NCBI GenBank assembly: GCA_007844125.1
Contig: CM017558.1
Span: 29,956,642 to 30,020,641, forward strand
DNA length: 64,000 nt
From: Sinonovacula constricta
Lineage: Eukaryota; Mollusca; Bivalvia; Cardiida; Solecurtidae
Direction: 5' to 3'
The translations under genes and the position numbers were made by a program. The notes below the pieces were generated by a model that saw only the letters and a list, made by a program, of their open reading frames with translations, had not been told where the DNA came from and made no database searches. Shown here one piece after another: positions 42,901 through 57,900 of this stretch (within the stretch, counting starts at the first letter, position 1; every line of letters starts with the position of its first letter).

Positions 42901-45900
42901 CCCAAAAAAAAAAACAAACAAACAAAAAACAAAAACAAAAAACACAAAAAAACAACAACCCCAAAATATCAGATGCAGTACAGTATATAAAGTATGTAGC
43001 ATGGCTGTCAGCAGTCACACTGTCAGTCCATCTTATTTTTATGTTAGGGGTGTCAGCATTAAAAAGTATTGGCCTGGGACAGTGGCTGTACTACTAACCT
43101 GCTTATACAGTGTCATGGAGATGCTAGTCCATGTGTTTGGCATTTATACAGGTAGAATCACCAATTACCACACCTTACATTTCCTGGATGAATGTCATAC
43201 ACATGGACTAGCCTCCAGTGAACTTATCTCAAGCATCTGTCCCCTGCTACCCCCACAGGCACCCCACCTTGATAAAGGTTGATAACGTGAGCCACACTGG
43301 CCTACACGTGACAGTGTGCACATGTGAACTACTTGTAAACATGACCATTTTCACGTGTTCTACCTGTAAACCCTTAGCCTACTGCATTTTTCATTAACCC
43401 TACCAGACTTTCTAGTTATTTTAATTAATATCTTTCACAGTTAACAAGATATATTGCAAGATAGCCTTGTGATATTGCACAGAAAAAGTAGCTCATGATT
43501 TGACAGCTCCCAGCAGGAGCTGGCTGATATGTATCGACACTATTTGCCTATGGCCTATTGATTTTTCTCTATAGGCAAGGAGATTAAACCGTCAATAACT
43601 AGTATGTCAATAACTAGTACGTCCTATATTCTCACTCTATTCCAATAAAAGATTTTTACGACAGAACTGACAGTCCCACTCGCGACTGACATATTTATAT
43701 TTGGGTCGCACAACAGACCAAAGCAGGACCTAACATCTTGGTCACCTGTCAAGGTGCTGACCGACAATGTCGGCACCTTTCTTCCTACAGAGGACATGAT
43801 TCGCACTGCGGGGGGTCAAGGGGAATACTTTTTTTCATTACAAACCTGGTTAAGATATCAAATATTTTGGTTAGTAGGTAGACAAACTATAATAATAGTT
43901 CTATATTTGTGGCGTTAAAAATTTATAGATCAATACATGGATTCAATTGAGGAAATTGTTTGATTTAACGGACACCTTGTTTATGGGGACATGTGCTCAT
44001 GGCCGATTTCTTTTTAACAGGAAATCCATTGTGTCTTTGTATGGTTATTTCATTATTAGTTATTATTAGTCTGAGGATATCAGTCACATGGCTTTTGTCT
44101 CAAGGTCTTTTATTGACCATTCATGGCCCAATTTGTGCTTATTCAGGGTTTAGGTTTAAGCATACATTATGGTTAGGTTTTCAATTAAAAATTGATATTG
44201 TCCATTTTCTTGAGTTGTAACTAAAACTAAAACAGTTTTCTGCCAAAATTGATAAAAAACAACAACAACAAAGCCCCAAAGAGACTGTTTATTCTGATCC
44301 TCTCAGAATACTGCTTGAAGTGAAGCATGAAAGAAAAGAACAATGGAACAAACACAATTAAAAAGATTTTTTCTTTTTAATATCAATGAATAAATGTGAT
44401 AGCCTTTTCACAAAAATGCAAAATAGCACCCCCCCCCCCCCCCCCCCAAAAAAAAATGAGACCCACACAAAAAATGGAGGAAAAATAGTCACATATCATA
44501 AAACGAGTCTTTAATCGGGATATTCTTATACCTTTTTGTGAAGAGTTCTTCTAGTTGATTGGCAGTCAGTGTGCTGGTGGTTCTACCCAGACATTTGATT
44601 GGTTTTTTTTTTCTAATATTAGCTTGGCGTCACTATTTAATGATCTAACTTGAAAACCTGTGTAAGTTCCATGACTGGTTGGCCAGGTGATAAGATTATG
44701 GCGTTGGGTATATATTGGGGGAGGTTTTGTGGCAAGGGTTCATCGCATGCTATTGGCAACACTCTATCTGCCTCACAGGTGGTATCCGACAGTTTGTCTG
44801 CATCTTATATATGTAACAGTATCAGTAAATAACAACGATTGGGATTCCTGCTAAAAATAGACATTGATGTCACAGTGGATGACGTGGGTGAACTAAAACA
44901 TGAGTGGTCACATGGTTTTCTTGGTTTAAAAATAGCTAACTGTGCAGCTTAGCTGAGTTAGGAAATACATGATTGTAATGACGATTGTGGCGTTATGGTT
45001 CACTTTTCAGACAGGTGTAGGACATCAGTAAACAGAATTTTATGAGATCTGTTCATATAACAATGGTTTAATAAACTGTATAATGAAAATAATTTTGTCC
45101 AAACTGTCGGATACCACCTAGGTGCTATCCCACAGTTTACCTGTATCAGATACAGCCATATATGACCCCTGTTTGGGATATCTGTGTATAATTTTTGCAG
45201 AAACTTGTACTTTAGTAAGCAAAGACAGTTTTAAGTACTACCTCATTTATAAGACAGTAATACATGTTAAAATAATTATTTTAAAATCTATGAATAATTA
45301 TGCTAAATTTAGAAGTTGCCCTACAGTTGTAGTCAATCAGAAACTATGAAACTTCAAATTCCTCAAATTGGCTCCGATAGGAAAAACACACATGACAATC
45401 ATGTGTAGTGCTTCACTTTTCACATAGATTTAGGACATAAATAAACCGTATTTTGCCCGATCTGTTCCATAATTTATTTGGTTGTTTAAGAAATAATCCT
45501 TTTAAAATATTGTTGATGGCAACAACAACCCCCAAAAAACCACCCAAAAAACCCCACTGAAGTTTATTATAATTTTGACAAAAAAATTAATAGATTTTGT
45601 AACTAATCCAATCAGTATTACAAGTATGCTTTGTTTGATTTTTTTGTTTACATTGAGATACTGTAAAAAGATCACTGTCGGATTTATGTAAAAAGATCAC
45701 TGGTGGATTTATGTAAAAAGATCCCTTGTGGATTTATGTAAGATCACTTGTGGATTTATGTAAAAAAAAAATCACTTGTGGATTTATGTTAAAAGATCAC
45801 CTGTGGATTTTATTTAATAGTAAGACTTTGGTTCTTTATGTAAACAAAATTAAACAGTGATTTTTAAGTTTGTTATATTGATTTTTAATGACAAAATCAT

Positions 45901-48900
45901 TGATTGGTGACAATAACAGCATATAATTTATTTTGGGATATATATTTAATCATTATTTTATCTCTAAGTATTGCCTATTTCAAGTTTCTTCATTCACAAG
46001 TATGTGTTGAATTTATTGCAAAGTTGATACAACACACTAGTTCTCATTTCTTAACTTATACAACAAATAACTACTGCAGAGACTTCTTTTAGTTTTATGT
46101 CATAAAGAAAAGGTCAGATACTAGCTCATAAAGGTTTTAGATGTCAAAAAGAAGCTCACAAAGGTGACAGAGGTCAGATACAAGCTCATGAAAGTGACAG
46201 TGGTCAGTTTCAAGCTCATGAAGGTAAAAGTCAGGACAAAAGGTTCATATTTAAGGCCAAGTGGGGAGAGGGAATCATAATCAATTATATCACTGCATAC
46301 ATGTGACCTCTTTCTGAGGCCAAAGTGGGAGGTTTTCACTTGCGAAGTGGGAGATTTGTTGTTTTTATATAAACAAAAAAAGGAAATTACCTGTTTTAAA
46401 GTAGAAAGAAAGCTGAAAATTTGTAAAACACCCCTCATTTTAAAATAATTTTTAACCTTAAAAGAGGGAGTTTCCCGCCAAAAGCGGGAGAGTTCACATG
46501 TATGCCAGTGTTTGGTAAAATGCCTGACACATTATCTTAAGATCCTATTAGTAACTATATTCTTATTTTTGATCAGTTTAACAATAAAGAAATAATAACT
46601 TATAATTTGAATGTAAATTGTTCAAGAGAGAACTATTAATTATATCTTTTCTAAAAACAATCATACTCCAATTTTTGGCAAATTGCTTTTTTTCAAGAGT
46701 TTAACTCAAAACAATTGCTTTTCTTTACATTGTTTGTGTTAAATTCTTGAAAAAGGCAATTTGCTGAAAATTTGAGTTTGAGCATTTTTAAAAAAGATAT
46801 AATTTGAATGGTTTATGTAGATCATCTTTCTTCATCCTAGAGATAAGTCTTGGTCAGGGAGATTCTTTATATCCGTGACGTAGTGCTAGAGTCGCCCACT
46901 TGTAGCTCCTCTGACTTCTTAGCCTTTCACCGTGTGGGTTCAAGTCCCGTTCGCGGGCAAAAGGACTTAATCTAGGAAAGCCTACCAGCTGACTTGCAGT
47001 GCGCTGGTGGTTCTACCCAGGCATTTGTCTGGGGTCTTCCTCCATCAAAATAGCTGGACGTTGCTATAATGATCATAATTGGTTGCTGTAATGTATTTCA
47101 AAAAACAAAAACATCTTTATACCTTTTTGTTGAGAGGTCTTCTGGCTGACCTGCAGTCTTATTACCAGTGGTTCTACCTAACATGGGTTAATATCAAAAC
47201 AAAACTCCACTCTGATGAAAGATATTTTTATTCGCTGCAAATCTTTTCTAAAAGTTTATTTAAAAAAATACTTAGCGGTTCTACTTTGACAGTTGACTGT
47301 GGTTTTCATATTCAGTAATAGCTTGGCGTGACTGCATCAGTATATAATGTCCATACCTATGTTGCTACAATAAAATACGTAGAGCGGACCTGGTAGCGCA
47401 ATCAGTAGAGTATTGGCTCAAGGTACTGGAGGTCCCGGGTTCGATCCCAGACCTCGACATACCAATGTCGTAAAAAAAATGGTAGTAGTATAGCTCCCTA
47501 ACGCTCAAGCAAATATAAGGGTAGTTCCATGACTGGTTGGCCTGGTGTCAGGATAATATGGCTGGGTGTGGTATCATGCCAGGTGTTCACGGCATGCTAT
47601 ACACAGTGAAGGCAGCACTATATCTGCTTCAAGTGGACACTGTCTGAAATACTGTTGGTGGGACGTTAAACCCAATAAACAAACATAAAATGCATAGATA
47701 ATTAGAAATGCCCCCAGTTAAATGTCAGCTCTTGGAGTGGGAGGTCTTGGGTTTGATCCCAAAGAGGACGTAATGTTAAGATAGCATCAACATATGTACT
47801 TAGTGTAACTTCACTCATGTTATTTTTTATATTTCAATTGGATTGTTAATGACATTCTATCACATATAATACATGTTTTATACTTGCTGGATGGCATGGG
47901 ACTATTTTAAAGTTGTTTTTTTTTGTCCATAAACTTCCCTGGGGATTTTATATTACAATAATAAATAGCCTCGCAAATAATGATGTTTTTTTTTAATCTT
48001 GGCCACAGTTTAGCTTGAGTATATAGAACCACCTGTTTCTTATGTCATAGATATTTGAATTATTGTGCCTCTGTTGAGCCAATCATATTGCAGCCTGAAG
48101 ATCTATTAGGTTGTTGAGCTTAAAATTGTTAAATAGCATCACATGGCTTTTGGTTCTTAAGATAATCTTTTAGTGAACAGCATGTTTGCATAGAATCTAG
48201 TGACCAGAGGTTATTTTTTAATCTGTTCATTATGATTTAACAAAAGTTTTTTGGGAACACCCGTGGCAGAACGGTTAGAATCGCTGACGTAATTCCTCAG
48301 CCCCTCACTGCATGGGTTTAAGTCCTGGTCAGAGTGAGAGAGAGGTTTTCCATTATCCTGCTTTATGCTGGTGGTTCTACCCAGACATAAGTCAGGTGTC
48401 TTCCTCCACCAATAGTAAGCTGGTCACCAATATGACCGTAACTGTGTCGGTGCGACGTAACAAAAAACTAAAAAACAGAGTTTTGCTTTTTCAACACAAA
48501 ATTAGATAAAGTGCAAATTTGAAAAATCTGATATGCTTTAAATGTTCAAATACTTTCTGTGCTTTGTACTTTTCCTCTTTTGACTTGATATTTTGTGTTT
48601 ACAGAATAAAGGTAACTCAGGTTCAGAAAATATTTTGATCAGGTTCAGAATCTATCTCAACTAGTCTGTCCACCATACTTCAACCAGGGAAGTAGTTCAG
48701 TAACAAGCTCATGCAGTTCAGAATCTATGTTAAAGTCTAGTCTAGAGTTATTTCTGTGTTTGTCATATTACTTTGCAGGGAACTACTTTCTGATCTCTTT
48801 ATGACCCATTAAGTGTTGAAATATTAGCTAAAACATTCACTATTGGACCTGGTAGTGCAATCGGTAGAGCATCGACCGGGAGGCCTCGGGTTTGAGTCGT

Positions 48901-51900
48901 AAAAAATGGTAGTGGTATATCTAGTGTACTAATGCTCAAACAGATATGAGGACAGTTCCACGACTGGTTGGCCTGGTGTCAGGATAATGTGGCTGGGTGT
49001 GGTAACATGCCAGGTGTTCACAGCATGCTGTACACAGTGAAGGCAGTACTATATCTGCTTCAAGTAGACACTGTCTCCAGATAACTGAAATACTATTGGT
49101 GGGACGATACACCCAATAAACATAAAACATTCACGCAGTGGTTACAAGAGTTGGTGCAGATCCTGATCAGACATCACTAGCTGGATGTACACTGTTTGGT
49201 CAAGTTATGGTTAGCTGGCAAAGGGTTAAAGTTTATATAGAATGGGTTCTTCTACATATTTCCAAGGCAATTACACAATTCTTTTTTAGTAGCAACCATG
49301 GCTGAGCCAAGGCCTTTTAAGTGAAGAGCCCCTCATTGTGTGGGTTCAAAACTCCGTCTTGCCAGAACTTCTAGGTGCAACGATACTCCAGCTGACCTGC
49401 AGTGTGCCGGTGGTTTTAACCAGTTTTTTTGGGTCTTCCACTGCAAAATTATGCAAGATTGCTATAATATATACATTTTAAACCGTTTTAATATATTAAC
49501 CTATTTTCGATTGTAGTTCACATTATTTTAACCTGATAGATTTTTGTATTTTTCTATATTTTACTAACATAGTTTAGTTTTTACCTGATTATTCTCTATT
49601 TACATTAAACTTCTTTGTATTCGGCGCCATATGACTTGTTTAGTGTTGGTGTGCAGTAAATCCCAAACAAATAAATAATTGTTAATCATAAATCTGTTGC
49701 TGTTAGTATAAAAAAACACTTTAACATTCTTTGAGCAAACTTTTCTGAATTTAAGTTAAGCTTGAATGTAATAATAGCCATTTTTGAATTTTCAAAATCA
49801 TGCAATCCACCAGACTATGTACTTACTTTAGACATTCAATAATTTAGGCCAACCTGCTCTAGATAGGTGAGTCTTGTGCATGACCTGAAATAGAAAAAAA
49901 AAGAAGAAAAATTCTGTACCACCACAAAAGTGTCAGCCAGTGTTGAGAGTGGCATTTTTTTTTGTTGCTTTCTGTCAAGAAGTTCACCTAGATCTTCCTA
50001 AAATATTTCCACTGTCTGTGTAAACATTTCCTAGGACATTATATTTAAGTAACCTTCCCTAAAATGTTTACTTGCTAAATATACACAGTGTACGTGCACT
50101 ACTTTAATGTTGCACAGTAAATAGTGCCTGCAAACAGTATGTTTACATACTGGTACATCTGCTTTTTGTGTGATTTTTCTATACCAAGCCATACGTGCAT
50201 ATGGTGCACTAGGGTGGTCATCATTTCTTGCTTTTGTCTGTTTGTTGGGTTTATCGTCTCACCAACAGTATTTCATTTATCTGGGACGGTGTCCACTTGA
50301 AGCAGAGAAGCAGATATAGTGCTGCCTTCACTGTGTATAGCATGCTGTGAACACCTGGCATGATACCACACCCAGTCACATTAACCTTATATTTGCTTGA
50401 GCATTAGCAAGGGAGCTATACCGCTACCATTTTTAACGACTGGTTTTTCACGGCCCGGGTTCGAACCTGGGGCCTCCCGTACCTGGAACCAACACTCTAC
50501 CGATTGCACTTCCAGGTCCGGTTTTCTTGGTTTTGCATTTTTGAGATATAAATATATCAATATGTCGTTAAAGACAATACTGTTTCCATATAATTGAAAG
50601 ATTGTTATAAGAATATTTTTTATGGAAAAAATTTATTACTTACCGGTATTAACTTATTTACTTTTATGTACTTATTTGGTAGGTTTTTCATATTTCTTGT
50701 CAGAAACTACAATAGCCATTAGATGGCCCTCTATCAAGCCTTTTTGAAGAATTTTTATCTGTAAAAAAAACAACCCACGGCCACCTGAGGCATAGGCTTT
50801 TTTTTTTCCATATAAATCTGTATAATAAAAACTGAAATTATATCTTGTTAAAAACTTCAAGAGCTAGAGCCTTGTTATTTAGTTTACATGTGTTACACAG
50901 GGGCCCTCTTTGAAGCTTGCTCAAACAATTTCGCATTTTTAAACTAAGGAAACGATGTGACAACTTATGAGTTCATGGAGCGCGCCACCTATTCATGAAA
51001 TGCTGAAAAATATTGATCAATAACAAATGATCAATAACAAATTTTTTTTATTATTGATTAGGATCATTGATCAGTTATTGGCGACGTTATAAAAATGCAC
51101 TTACAAGCGGATCTCCGCGGCCATTCTCGTTCTCGCTAGAGAATAGGCGAGCGTAAATGGGTGAGGTGTTCCGAATTTTGGAAGTTTCACGATTTACACG
51201 TTCTCAACATACGGGTCCTAATTCGGTAAATGGTGTTCTTTTTATATTTATTTGTATTTATTCTTTGTTTGTAACTTCCACGCAAACAAGATATTTTTAC
51301 TTTTTAAATTTCTGAACATTAATGTACATCTGACGGTTATACTTGTTAATGAAGAGATGTTTGTCCCTTTTTTAGGATTGTACATATAAGTAGCCTTATA
51401 TACCAGAATTAAATTATTCCAGTGATTTTAATATTTACTTAATAATTTAAACCAGTCATTTTAAATTTCTAATAAATATTAATTTTCATTGTTGCGTCGC
51501 CCTTTGATGCTTCGCATCAATGCTTTTCTTGTATCATCATTCGGGTAATCTGCTCTGACGTCAATGTCTGTTATTAGCAAAGATCACTGTCATGGTTATA
51601 TTTAGATTTGTAATGATTAAATTTTAGAGTTGGGTTTTTTGGGGCATTTTGTACTTTCTCACAATATAGGTAGTGTTCATAACTGTCTTTGATTGGACTA
51701 AATATGAGTTTGTGCATAAACTATGCCCACATTCCCCAAAGCTGTAGTAAGATATAGTTACATGTATTTGATATTGGCAAACTAACACACATGGCCTTTT
51801 AAAATATATTTTTGACCCATGTGGAGCTCCATATATACTTGGTCAGGCAACTTTGCTAATAGCAATAATCAACATGAATCCTTGCCTGCTGAAACAAATA

Positions 51901-54900
51901 AATCCAGCATAGTAACAAATGCAAATTCAGATAAGCTAGCTAGCTTCCAATGGGAGCCATCTGATTAGGATCTGCACTTTATGCTGCTAAGTTGTTAGCA
52001 ATTTGTTTCAAAACTTACACACTTAAGTTCTTAACAAACAACTAAAACTAAGTATTGATTGTTACCGAATGTGGCGGGTTAAGGTGCATCTAAAGTGGAA
52101 TACTGAGATCCAGCCTACAATGTCCCTGTACTAGGCAGCTGGTAGCTGGTAGCATTGCTCTAGAAACTTATCATCAATAATTTTAGGTCTGGCTGAGGTC
52201 ATATGAGATGTCAGAATGAGGCTGGTGGTTCGAAGGTCCACAGCAGGGAGGAAGTGAGTACATTAAAGGAGGCCATGTATAGGTTAATGGTGTGAATGTA
52301 GTCGACAACCTTGTATGACCTGATGTGACAGTCATGTAACCTTTTTTCTGTCACCTGCCCAGTGCACAGTCAGTTCACTTTCTCTCTTGTAGATGTTAGG
52401 CTGCATTTTGTATGTGTGTATTTATGTTTTTTTGTGCCATTGTGTCACATCCTTAGTGTGAAAGTGTGTTCACGGTCACCGTACTTAACTGCAGCATTTG
52501 GAGGCAAGGATATTGGGTGCATAGTGGGTAACCGAGTGCTGCAGGAGTTTTACTGATTTACCATTTTGATGATGAAATAGGCAGCTAACACTGGGGCTAG
52601 TTCTTTTTTGTAGATGAGGTGTTTGTCTGACTTTTTTTTGTCTGACATTTTTTTCTTGAACCATTTAGAGGACTGCTCTTTGTGAACAAAGTTAAGGTCT
52701 TTATGTAGGAAATGCTGATATAAATGGGATGGAAATTTTGGATGAGATTATGCATTGCATGATTATGGTGGAAGTGTTAAAACAGCTTTAGACTGAATGA
52801 CCAATATCTAGGTTTAGAACTTAATTTATTCAAATTAAAGAGTGGATTTTGATCTATTTTAACATTATTTTTTTTTGAAATTTAACTTCGATATTTGTAA
52901 TGTCAAGACATTTAAGTTTGAACTTGGCACATAATTTTTTTAAATATGCATAAGATTTTAAATGAATTTTGATGATGATGAAATAGGAATTTTTATATTT
53001 CAATATAATAAAGATTAAATAAAAAAAAAGTCAATTGAAATTATTTTTTATTCTTTTCCATTCACATTCATTACGTCAAATTTCAAGATATGCGACTTTG
53101 TCTTTGTTTTACTTATATTTTGACTACAGTAGTTCTTTTATCACAGTTGTCATTGAGACACCACTGTCATTGAGACACCACTTTCATTGAGATGCCACTC
53201 CCATAGAGACAACAATGTCATTGAGACCAGGTTATCTCATTATCTTGCTTCTAGAACACATCAATGGGCCTCCCTCAGAAATAGGCCTGGAAAAGTACAC
53301 TCCTACGCTGTGACCTTTGTTTAAGCATATTGGCCCTGATCTAAGCAACCTCCTTTTTTTAACAATGATTATTTAACCTGCTTGACCTCTTTCCCACAGA
53401 AACATAGGTCAAACCAACCCTCACATATATTAGCCCAGAGTTCAGTATTGATCTGGACCAGTCCATTACCTGTCTGTAGGGGAGTCAGGTGTACTTGGTT
53501 TATAAAGAAAACACTGGTTGTCAATAAATCTTAGTTATAAATCTCAGCTTAATGACTATCCTACCCTCCATCTGGTTATGAAATAAACTGGTCCAGGTTG
53601 GGGAAAGTGTATAAAGAAAGTCGGTGAAATTCGGCAATGGGTCATTGGATATGAATGGTTAATGGAAAGACAAGAAAACAAAATATTTTTTGACCTCTAG
53701 TTACTGCTGGTAACTCCAAATAAACCATTCAGCTCATCTTGTGCCCTCTGACCTACATGTAGTATATTGACTGGTAAGGAAAGAAAACACACCAAAAAAC
53801 AAGCAGTAGAAGACTTGTTCACTCACACAGAGTTGACTGTAGTGAGCGGAAAATAGGGCTGGAGGCTTTTTGCTGGGACAGACAGGACTGGATCTGGTTC
53901 AATGCAGCATGATCGCTCCGCTGCACAATCTCTGTCCCTCCAGAAACTAGGTGACCTGGCTTGCATCAGGGGCTGTCTGTCTGGCAAAATGTTAACTGCA
54001 GCTGCTGCTGCTTCTGATGATATGACTGATAGAGTTAGGGTTTGTGGTTAAGGCAGTTACAGCTGTTGTTGTTCATTGGAAGCAGTTATAGCTGATGTTG
54101 TTCAGTGGTTGCCGTTATAGCTGTTGTTGTTCAGTGGTGGCAATTATAGTTGTTGTTGTTCAGTGGTGGCAGTTGAAGCTGTTGTTCACTGGTGGCAGTT
54201 ATAGCTGTTGTTGTTCACTGGTGGCAGTTATAGCTGTTGTTGTTCATTGGAAGCAGTTATAGCTGATGTTGTTCAGTGGTGGCAGTTACAGCTGTTGTCG
54301 TTCAGTGGTGGCAGTTAAAGCTGTTGTTGTTCACTGGTGGCAGTTACAGCTGTTGTTGTTCAGTGGTGGCAATTATAGCTGTTGTTGTTCAATGGCGGCA
54401 ATTATAGCTGTTGTTGTTCAGTGGTGGCAGTTATAGCTGTTGTTGTTCAGTGTTGGCAGTTATAGCTGTTGTTGTTCAGTGGTGGTAGTTAAAGCTGTTG
54501 TTGTTCAATGGTGGCAGTTACAGCTGTTGTCGTTCATTGGTGGCAGTTATAGCTGTTGTTGTTCAATGGTGGTAGTTAAAGCTGTTGTTGTTCAATGGTG
54601 GCAGTTATAGCTGTTGTTGTTCAGTAGTGGTAGCTAAAGCTGTTGTTGTTCAATGGTGGCAGTTACAGCTGTTGTTGTTCAGTGGTGGCAATTATAGCTG
54701 TTGTTGTTCAATGGCGGCAATTATAGCTGTTGTTGTTCAGTGGTGACAGTTATAGCTGTTGTTCACTGGTGTCAGTTGTAGGTGTTGTAGTTCAGGTGTG
54801 AAGGTTGTAGCTGTTGTAATTTAATGGTAGCTGCTGTTGTTTAGTGGTTGCAGTTGTAGATGTTGTTGTTCAGTGCTGAAATTTGTAGATGTCATAGTTC

Positions 54901-57900
54901 AGTGTGCCATTTGTAGCTGTTGTAGTTCAATAGTGACTGTTGTAGCTTTTGTAGTTCAGAGGTAGCAGTTGTCACTGTTGTAGTTCAGTGGTGACAGTTG
55001 TTGCTGTTGTAGTTCAGAGGTAGCAGTTGTCAATGTTGTAGTTCAGTGGTGACAGTTGTTGCTGTTGTAGTTCAGAGGTAGCAGTTGTCAATGTTGTAGT
55101 TCAGTGGTGACAGTTGTTGCTGTTGTAGTTCAGGGGTAGCAGTTGTCAATGTTGTAGTTCAGTGGTGACAGTTGTTGCTGTTGTAGTTCAGAGGTAGCAG
55201 TTGTCAATGTTGTAGTTCAGTGGTGACAGTTGTTGCTGTTGTAGTTCAGAGGTAGCAGTTGTCAATGTTGTAGTTCAGTGGTGACAGTTGTCACTGTGGT
55301 AGTTTAGTGGTGGAAGTTATAGCTGTTGTAGTTCAGTGGTGACAGTTGTAGCTCATGTATCATCATGATTTTCTGCTGTGAGTGATTATGGGCTTGATGG
55401 GTCTGGTGGTGTTGAAGTTTGTATTAATGTTGTTTTAGTTTATTAGATTCTTTGTTGATTTTTTCTTCTTTTTTTTTAAATATAATTAATAGGCCTTATT
55501 AAAACTAGGTAAAGAAACTTAGGAAAAGTATTAAAATTTGTGAAGAAAATATATGTAACTATGTTTTGTTTGTACTGAGATAAAATAAAATGTAACAAGT
55601 TTGGAAATACTTTTACAACAATGAGACTTTCTTCCCATCAATTAATTGTAGAAACTGGACTACATTAAAATTCAACATAGTGTTGGTGAATGTATTTAAA
55701 GTTTTAATATACAAGAAATTAAAAGTAAATTCGTTGATGAGAAGCATCAAAGGTGCTGAAAAACTGGAACAGGTAAACGGGTAAAAGCAATAAGGGAGCA
55801 AGTAAGAAGACATATTGAAAAGTGTTTTTTATTTGAAATTTTTCAGTATACCATAAATCTTCAAATTAAATTATGCAAAATGTTAATTCCTGACACTAGA
55901 GAATAAAAAGCAAAATCGACGCCATTTAATAGGTTTTCTAAGAAAAATGGCATGTTCTTTTTTTTTTCTCAGTATCTTATTGATTATTACCAAAGTTGTT
56001 TTGTGTGGAAATGCTTTGTATCTGGATTATGTGTACAAAGAACAATTTTTATTATTTCCTAAGCTTAACCTACTTCACACATTTAAAGTGAAATGAATAA
56101 AGACAAACTGAGAGAAACAGCAAAAACAGAACAATCTGGTATGTCCTTAATAGCGATAGAACTAATGTTGTGTAATGCATGCCGGCTTCTGTCGCCCATC
56201 CTTACGTCAGCCACAGTAACTGTTGCTTAACTGCGCAGCTTTGGAAGAAGCTTAAACCGCGTCGCTGAAAAGATAACCAGCAGCGAGGCTGGTCTCCAGT
56301 GCTTTTATGTCTACCACTGTGATCGTTACATTACTTCCCGCTCCAAGTAGTCTCGTCGCAAGACTTGGCCTGGGAAGTTCCGTGGGCAAGCAACTCCAGT
56401 TCAGCATTTGACTCTCGCACCGCTGCGACTGATGTAACGCAGGCTGGTGCTCTGCAGTGGTTACTCGTCCTTACTCTAGCCAAAGTAACCGTTGCTTAAC
56501 CATGCAACTTTGGAAGACACTTAAATTGCTTTGCTAAGGAGTTAACCCAATACTACAAAATATCAAATGTGTTTTATTATGAAAAGCAATCTTTTAATAG
56601 TATCCAAGATGGATTTTGCTATTTAGTAATTCAGGTTGTAATGAAGTAATGATTGGTCTGAACATATTCTGTTTTTTTGCCAATTGTTCATATAATAAAA
56701 GTCTTGGGCAAGGAACAAAATCTCTTGTCTATGGTTTGAACCCATATCACTCCAATCCAGAGTCCAAGAAAACTTCATTCATGTAATAAATTCTTTCTTG
56801 GTGTGTTTCTTTAATGATCATCCAAATTGTTAATAAGATGATGATTTTTGAAAACTTTCCATAACAAATCTTGGATTTGAATTTCGAATTATCTGATCCC
56901 CAGTCCATAACCTTAACATCTTGATCAAGAACACCTCAAGCCTATTATAAATGCTTTCTTGATGTGTTGCACGTTTCTCTTATGAAAGTGAATTAATCAT
57001 CCAAAATCTTAAATAAGATTCTTTTGAAAACTTGTTGGGACAGAGCCAAGGTTTGAATTTTAACCCTCAGATCCAGAGTCCAAAAACATAATCTCTTGAC
57101 CAGCAATACTTCAGAGATGATATAAAGGCATTCTTGTACACTGGTAGCACTGGAAATGTTATTTTTAGATTTGCCTGGACCTTACAGAAATCGCTTATGT
57201 ATATTGCTAGTATCTTTAAATGATGCATAAACATTGCATCTAAAGTCAGATTTTATCATGCATACTCAATGGATCTTTCAGAGAAACTTTTTCTGACTAT
57301 GGATCGTTTTTGTGTCGCCTGACATATAGGGATTACTTTGTTGGCGGAGGCGGCGGCGGTATTGGTGTCGGCGTCCGCGGCATCGGCGGCGTCCGGATTT
57401 CCTTGTCCGGAGCCTAACTTTGTCACCGTAGGTCCAAATGACTCCAAACTTGGTATGCATGTTTCTGGCAATGACTCAATGTGCATCGCACAAGAACCAT
57501 AACTCTACCTTGTTCCATTTTTGAATTATTCCTCTTTGATTGATTTTTTTGGAGCATTTCGTGCCCGGAGTGTAACTTTGTCACCGTAGGTCCAAATGAC
57601 TCCAAACTTAGTATGCATGTTTCTGGCAATGACTCAAAGTGCAGTGCACAAGAACGGTAACTCTACCTTCTTCCATTTTTTAGTTATTCCCCTTTGATTG
57701 ATTTTTAGCTCATTTCTTGTGAAGGGCATAACTTGTTGTGCATGTTTTGAGCGCAGTGAGTACAGGCTTCTATTTTCTATGGAAATGTCTGAAAAGATTC
57801 TATCCGACTAAGAAGTTAACACCTCACTTCTACCTGTTCTACCAAAATGACATGTAATCCGCCCCATAAAACTGTCAATCAAACTGTCAATCGTCTTGAC

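Noticed and set aside
42813..43282. 94- and 134-codon frames after the poly-C tract
   Set aside because: Driven by low-complexity A/C-rich sequence and a SINE tail. The rest shows no domain.
47386..47460. True tRNA gene at the SINE-A head
   Set aside because: Same reasoning: the head is repeated in many copies and always continues into the SINE-A body.
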